Of a DNA stretch of 64,000 nucleotides, positions 54,801 through 64,000 are shown in pieces; the stretch's first letter is position 1, and each line of letters starts with the position of its first letter. Source of the stretch: Kineosporia aurantiaca JCM 3230 (GTDB taxonomy: Bacteria > Actinomycetota > Actinomycetes > Actinomycetales > Kineosporiaceae); NCBI GenBank assembly GCA_000719025.1, contig JODP01000021.1:62001-126000 (forward strand), read 5' to 3'. The notes below the pieces were generated by a model. That model did not search any database, was not told where the DNA came from, and worked only from the letters and a program-made list of their open reading frames with translations. The translations under genes and the position numbers were made by a program.

Positions 54801-57192
54801 CCAGCGCCCGCGCAACCAGTGCTCCTACGGCGAGTGGCTCCACGGCAGGCATCCTCACGACGAGTGCCTCGGAAACGAGTACCCACGCAACCAGTGCTCC
54901 TACAGTGAGTGGCTCCTCGACTAGCATCCCCGTGGCGGGTGCTCCTGTAGTGAGTGGTTCCACGGCGGGCATCCTCACGACGAGTGCCTCGGAAACGAAT
55001 ACCCGCGTAACCAGTTCTCCTACGGTGAGTGGCTCCACGATGAGCATCCCCGTGGCGGGTGCTCCTGTAGTGAGTGACTCCACGATAAGCACCCCCACGA
55101 CAAGTGCCTCGGAAACGAGCGCCCGCGTAACCAGTGCTCCTGTAGCGGGTCGCTCCGCGACGACCGTCCCCGTGACGGGCGATTCCGCAACGGGCACCCT
55201 TGCGGCGGGTGGCTCCGTGACCAGCGTCCCCGCGACGACCGTCCCCGCAACGAGTACCCCCGCACCGAGCACCCCCACCACAAACGCAACCGCCCCTTCC
55301 ACCAAGTCCACCGACCTGAGCCAGTTCGCCAACACCCCCGCAACCGAGGCCACCGACTCCGCCCTGATCGCATCCCTACGCACGCACTGCGCGGCCTGGC
55401 TGCCGGAGTACATGGTTCCGCAGGCCTTCGTGGTGCTCAACGAACTCCCAGTGCTGGTCAGCGGCAAGCTGGACCGGAAGTCGCTGCCGGAGCCGGACCT
55501 GGGCGCAGCGGCGGCAGCGCTCTCCAGAGGAAGGAAGCCGCAGACTCAGAGCGAGAGCATTCTTTGCGGGATCGTGGCGAGTTTGCTGGGTCTGAATGAG
55601 GTGGGGGCGGACGATGACTTCTTCGCGCTTGGTGGAGACAGCATCGTCTCGATTCAGGTGGTGATCCGGGCCCGGGAAGCAGGGTTGGTTCTCACCCCGC
55701 GGCAGGTGTTCCAGCACCGCACGGCAGCCGCGCTGGCGTTGCAGGCCGCTTCGGCTGAAGACGTGCAAAACCCTCAGGACACGGCGCACGGGGATGTTCC
55801 GTTCACGCCGATCCTGCGGTGGCTGGACGAGACCGGTTCGCAGTTCGACCGGTTCAGTCAGTCGATGGTTTTCACCACTCCGGCCGGGCTGGAACTGAAT
55901 GGTCTGGAAGCCATGTGGGCCGCGATCGTCCGTAAGCACCCAGTTCTGAGAGCTTCTCTGCGAAGGGAAGAGGGTGTGCTGAGGGTGCCGGCGGAGCCTA
56001 TGGCTCCGGGTATTCGCAGGGTTGAAGAAGAAAATGTCAGCAGCGTCGAGGCTGAACGGGCGCGGGACGAGCTTGATCCCAGCGTTGGGGAGATGGCCCG
56101 GTTGGTCTGGTTCGACGTCCCTCATTCGGAAGGCAAGCTGCTCGTCGTCATTCACCACACGGTGATCGACGGGGTGTCGTGGCGCATCCTTGAAGCGGAT
56201 CTGGCGTCGGCGTGGAGGAAGAAGGACCTAGAGCCGGCGGGTACGTCGTTCCGGCGTTGGTCCGAACTCCTCCAGGCCGAAAGCAAGCATAGAAAAACAG
56301 AACTTGGGTTCTGGCGGGAGGTGTTGCAGCCGGGCGACCAGCTGATCACCCCACGTCCGCTGGACCCGATCGGCGACCTGGCCGGCGTCCGTCGTCTGAC
56401 TCTGCAGTTGCCCGTCGAGCTGACCCGTTCCGTGCTCGGCGCGGTGCCCGCGGCCTTCCACGCCGAGATCAACGACGTGCTGCTGACCGCGCTTGCCCTG
56501 GCCGGGCTTGATTGGCGGCGTAGGCATGGGCACGCGCAGGCGCAGGGAGTGCTGATCGCGCTGGAAGGGCATGGTCGTGAGGAGTTCTCGTCCGGGATCG
56601 ACCTTTCCCGGACGCTGGGCTGGTTCACCAGCATCTTCCCGGTGCGGCTGGACCCGGGCCCGATCGATGTCGAGGACGCGCTGGCCGGGGGGCCTGAGGC
56701 GGGACGGGCGCTGAAGCGGATCAAGGAGCAGCTGCGGGCGATTCCGGACCACGGGCTGGGTTTCGGGGTGTTGCGCTATCTGGATGCCGAGGCCGGGGCG
56801 GAGCTGGGCGGGTATGCCTGGCCGCAGATCAGTTTCAACTACCTGGGCCGGTTCGGGGCTTCGGTGGAGGGGCCGTGGCGGGCGGTTGCCGGATACGGCG
56901 TGCTGGCCGGTGGTTTCGACGACGGGATGCCGGTGGCGCCGTACTCGCTCGAGGTCAACGCCTTTACCCAGGACACGCCGGCCGGGCCGCAGTTGGGGGT
57001 CACCTGGGCGTACCCGGCCGGGCTGTTCGACGAGGACGCGGTGCGGGATCTGGCCGGAGGCTGGTTCGCGGCCCTGGCGGCGCTGGCCGCCCACACGGCG
57101 GGGACGGGCGTGGGTGGGCACACTCCGTCCGACCTGACCCTGAACACGCTGAGCCAGGACGAGATCGACGAATTCGAGAGTGAGTGGGACGC

Positions 57193-57196
<4 letters not shown>
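51899..57196 (+). CDS. Siderophore NRPS 1: interrupted A(MT)-T-E starter module
   Basis: 1765 residues. There is no C domain at the front, so this is a loading module. The adenylation core runs from TYAEL through VIYTSGSTGRPKG (about 151), NAYGPTEATVN and KLRGYRIEPGEIEG (about 404). A methyltransferase domain is then inserted (VLEIGVGSGLLMW near 513), then repeat and low-complexity sequence (724-759 and about 864-1131). The A10 motif LVSGKLDRKSL is near 1190, the carrier Ser is Ser1248 in FALGGDSIVS, and an epimerization domain follows (HHTVIDG at 1419, EGHGREEF, NYLGRF). It should activate one residue, N-methylate it and convert it to the D form. ATG 51899 was chosen over an open frame from 51800. 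The stop overlaps NRPS 2. Confidence 0.9.
54068..54175 (+). repeat. 18-nt tandem repeat inside NRPS 1
   Basis: Five perfect copies of CTGGGTGGTTCGGCGGGC followed by one diverged copy, encoding five Gly-Gly-Ser-Ala-Gly-Leu units plus GGSGGV (residues 724-759). It lies between the methyltransferase domain and the rest of the adenylation domain and looks like an expandable flexible linker. Confidence 0.92.
54490..55290 (+). repeat. Degenerate 15/60/120-nt repeat array encoding a Ser/Thr/Ala-rich insert in NRPS 1
   Basis: About 270 residues of almost only Ser, Thr, Ala, Val, Pro and Gly. A 120-nt unit recurs with matching blocks at 54836, 54956 and 55076 (GGsTCCACGGC-type starts, shared CATCCCCGTGGCGGGTGCTC blocks). 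It is itself made of 60-nt and about 15-nt sub-units that include CGAGTGsCTC. Codon use here drops in G/C at third positions relative to the rest of the gene. It falls before the A10 motif. Confidence 0.85.

Positions 57197-64000
<6,804 letters not shown>

Overview
This 64 kb window comes from the chromosome of a high-GC actinobacterium. Third codon positions are almost all G or C, GTG/TTG starts and 4-nt ATGA/GTGA overlaps are common, many starts look leaderless, and there is a homologue of the mycothiol-dependent nitroreductase and a DmdR/IdeR-type iron box. A motile, exopolysaccharide-producing genus of the Kineosporiaceae type would fit, but that placement is an inference. I found no rRNA, tRNA, CRISPR array, transposase or prophage.

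Region 1 (1-19.4 kb) is mostly chromosomal housekeeping: EttA, a flippase-like membrane protein, a TesB thioesterase with its TetR regulator and a divergent SDR/quinone-reductase pair, a hotdog thioesterase, truncated haemoglobin, a VOC protein, an AraC regulator, an MscS channel, a prolyl-oligopeptidase, MalQ, a pentapeptide-repeat protein and a secreted GH26-like glycosidase. The striking locus here is 2930-4250 (minus). A coiled-coil gene ends at a GGGAAAC slippery heptamer that runs directly into UGA, followed after 5 nt by a GC-rich hairpin. The -1 frame continues into a toxin-like C-terminal domain, and an ATGA-coupled small gene follows with the position and size of an immunity gene.

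Region 2 (19.6-31.9 kb) holds dnaE, a small zinc-ribbon gene, pepN, a nitroreductase-like DsbA protein, rpiB, a membrane PP2C/SpoIIE phosphatase, a secreted beta-helix protein, a membrane-anchored ricin-type lectin and a second GH26-like enzyme, paralogous to the one at 18.4 kb.

Region 3 (32-47.7 kb) is a compact minus-strand Tad/Flp pilus operon: cpaB-like, tadZ-like, tadA, tadB, tadC, Flp pilin, two TadE-like pseudopilins, a TadG-like protein and a giant LysM/BTAD protein. A divergent lipoprotein plus secreted-protein operon and an FHA/EccC-like protein lacking its ATPase part adjoin it.

Region 4 (47.8-64 kb) starts with a PhzF-family protein and a DUF2071 protein, then becomes an iron-regulated hydroxamate siderophore cluster. 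Divergent formyltransferase and ornithine N5-hydroxylase genes share an iron box and are followed by two NRPS genes. The first is an A-(MT)-T-E starter whose interrupted adenylation domain carries two blocks of tandem-repeat low-complexity sequence. The second (C-A-T-C-A-T-C...) runs off the end of the window. Together they predict an N-methylated, D-configured starter residue joined to at least two further residues, probably hydroxyornithine-type.
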